Shown: in pieces, positions 13,566-14,640 of the stretch
Layout: each line of letters opens with the position of its first letter
Position numbering within the stretch: the first letter of the stretch is position 1
Assembly (NCBI GenBank): GCA_009926405.1
Contig: RFOZ01000037.1
Span: forward strand, 1 to 14,640
DNA length: 14,640 bases
Source of the DNA: Cytophagia bacterium
GTDB taxonomy: Bacteria; Bacteroidota; Bacteroidia; UBA7662
Direction: 5' to 3'
Notes under the pieces: model-generated
Databases searched by the model: none
What the model was told of the DNA's origin: nothing
The model's input: the letters and a program-made list of their open reading frames with translations, nothing else
Translations under genes and position numbers: made by a program

Positions 13566-14640
13566 TTAGGATTGTTCGTTGGGAGTGGAAGGACTCGTCG
13601 CTTCGGCAGGCGTTTCGGCATCAGGCACTGTGCTGGTACTTGATTCGGCTGTTTGTTCCGGAACGATCAACGATGCATGTTCAAAGGGTCGAGGCCCTGC
13701 CAGACGCTCCAAATCCACCTGAAAAATGACCTCTTTGGTGAGCAATTCTTTGGCGATGGCTTCGAGAATATCTCGTTTGGATTGCACAAGGGCCAGGGTT
13801 TTTTGATAAGCTTGGTCAATGATGGCTCGAACTTCCTTGTCAATCAACAAAGCCGTTTCTTCTGAATACGGTTTGCGGAACTGGTATTCTCCTTGGGTAT
13901 CGTTGAAGCTGATGGGCCCAACGGCTTTGCTCATTCCATAAAGCGTGACCATACCATAGGCAACGCGGGTGATGCGTTCAAGATCGTTCTGCGCTCCGGT
14001 GCTAATGCGTCCAAAAACTACTTCCTCAGCGGCTCTACCGCCCAAGGTCATGCACATGGTATCCAAGAGTTGCTCCGTTGTGTAGAGGTATTGTTCTTTG
14101 GGCAGGTATTGGGCATAGCCCAAAGCGGCCACGCCCCGCGGTACAATGCTAACCTTGACAAGGGGATCCGTGCTGTCAAGAAACCATCCGACAACGGCAT
14201 GGCCGGCCTCGTGGTAGGCGACGATTTTTTTCTCTTCAGGGGAAATAATTTTGTTCTTCTTCTCCAAGCCCCCAATAACCCTGTCAATCGCCGCATTAAA
14301 ATCAATCATTTCAACTTCTTTCTTATCGGTACGCGCTGCGATCAATGCGGCTTCATTGCACACGTTGGCAATTTCGGCTCCCGCAAATCCAGGCGTCTGT
14401 TCGGCCAATTTGTGGGCATCAACTTCGGCGGCCAGTTTCAAAGATTTTAAATGGACTTTAAAGATTTGTTCCCTACCAATGAGGTCGGGTCGATCAATGC
14501 TAATTTGTCTGTCAAAGCGACCCGGCCGTAACAAGGCAGGATCCAGGACATCCGGGCGGTTGGTCGCCGCCATCATGATAATCCCCAGGTCGGTCGAGAA
14601 GCCGTCCATTTCCACCAAAAGTTGATTCAACGTGCTTTCG
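13566..14640 (-). CDS. ftsH: ATP-dependent zinc metalloprotease FtsH, C-terminal part (start outside window)
   Basis: FtsH is a hexameric inner-membrane AAA+ protease that extracts and degrades misassembled membrane proteins and short-lived regulators. The frame is open through the window edge, where it reads ESTLNQLLVEMDGF, so the N-terminal membrane segments, Walker A and probably Walker B are outside. Visible are the second region of homology (AATNRPDVLDPALLRPGRFDR, arginine fingers included), the AAA lid (TPGFAGAEIANVCNEAALIA) and the M41 protease domain. That domain has HEAGH at about 14201-14213, two zinc ligands plus the catalytic Glu, and a distal Asp in GAQNDLERIT as third ligand. 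After the domain end (AGPRPFEHA) there is a Ser/Thr/Pro/Glu-rich, probably disordered tail of about 40 residues. The TTG at 14630 is internal, not a start. The downstream LUD gene starts 6 bases on. Confidence 0.97.
   Translation of the reverse strand, partial: ESTLNQLLVEMDGFSTDLGIIMMAATNRPDVLDPALLRPGRFDRQISIDRPDLIGREQIFKVHLKSLKLAAEVDAHKLAEQTPGFAGAEIANVCNEAALIAARTDKKEVEMIDFNAAIDRVIGGLEKKNKIISPEEKKIVAYHEAGHAVVGWFLDSTDPLVKVSIVPRGVAALGYAQYLPKEQYLYTTEQLLDTMCMTLGGRAAEEVVFGRISTGAQNDLERITRVAYGMVTLYGMSKAVGPISFNDTQGEYQFRKPYSEETALLIDKEVRAIIDQAYQKTLALVQSKRDILEAIAKELLTKEVIFQVDLERLAGPRPFEHASLIVPEQTAESSTSTVPDAETPAEATSPSTPNEQS

Noticed and set aside
13893..14450. 185-codon + strand open frame opposite ftsH
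   Set aside because: Composition is low in recognisable protein character and it mirrors the conserved FtsH protease domain on the other strand.
1..14640. Mobile element, CRISPR array, prophage or defence system
   Set aside because: No direct repeat array, transposase, integrase, terminal inverted repeats or defence-type domains were found on either strand; every large frame belongs to a recognised family.

Overview
The window looks like a housekeeping segment of a Bacteroidota chromosome. Three things point there: a roughly 1000-residue DUF2723/GT117 membrane protein with the tail typical of that phylum, near-perfect TAnnTTTG -7 promoter boxes in front of several transcripts, and gene starts that mostly lack a Shine-Dalgarno. 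A secreted COG1228-type amidohydrolase and an ftsH-LUD gene pair fit the same assignment. I cannot place it below phylum. No insertion sequence, prophage, CRISPR array, toxin-antitoxin pair or defence cassette is visible, and all genes away from the window edges are intact.

Layout: (1) 1-556, + strand, the end of murB (peptidoglycan precursor synthesis), meeting tail to tail with a 4-base overlap (2) a minus-strand run, 5379 to 553, of the DUF2723 glycosyltransferase-like membrane protein, an rlmB/TrmH-type rRNA 2'-O-methyltransferase and an LdcA-type L,D-carboxypeptidase. (3) 5380-5686 holds a + strand tRNA-Gln(UUG) with a promoter-like box, an unusually extended leader hairpin and a strong bidirectional terminator. 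(4) ahcY on the minus strand and a bacilliredoxin gene on the + strand diverge from a 126-bp intergenic region with a consensus -7 box for each. (5) 14640 down to 7543 is a long, tightly packed minus-strand run: ftsH (its start lies beyond the window), LUD-domain protein, lpxH, prfA, transketolase and a secreted amidohydrolase-fold protein.

Functions are envelope building and recycling (murB, ldcA, lpxH, DUF2723), translation (rlmB, prfA, tRNA-Gln), membrane protein quality control (ftsH), the methyl cycle (ahcY), central carbon metabolism (transketolase) and thiol redox (brx). No stretch over 300 bases lacks a gene; the longest gaps, around the tRNA and between ahcY and brx, are described as features.

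I see no convincing undescribed multi-gene system. The best leads are the 20-bp imperfect hairpin immediately before tRNA-Gln, whose internal mismatches are G.U only when read as + strand RNA, the amidohydrolase that has lost its HxH metal motif, and the unusual motif 3 of the rRNA methyltransferase.
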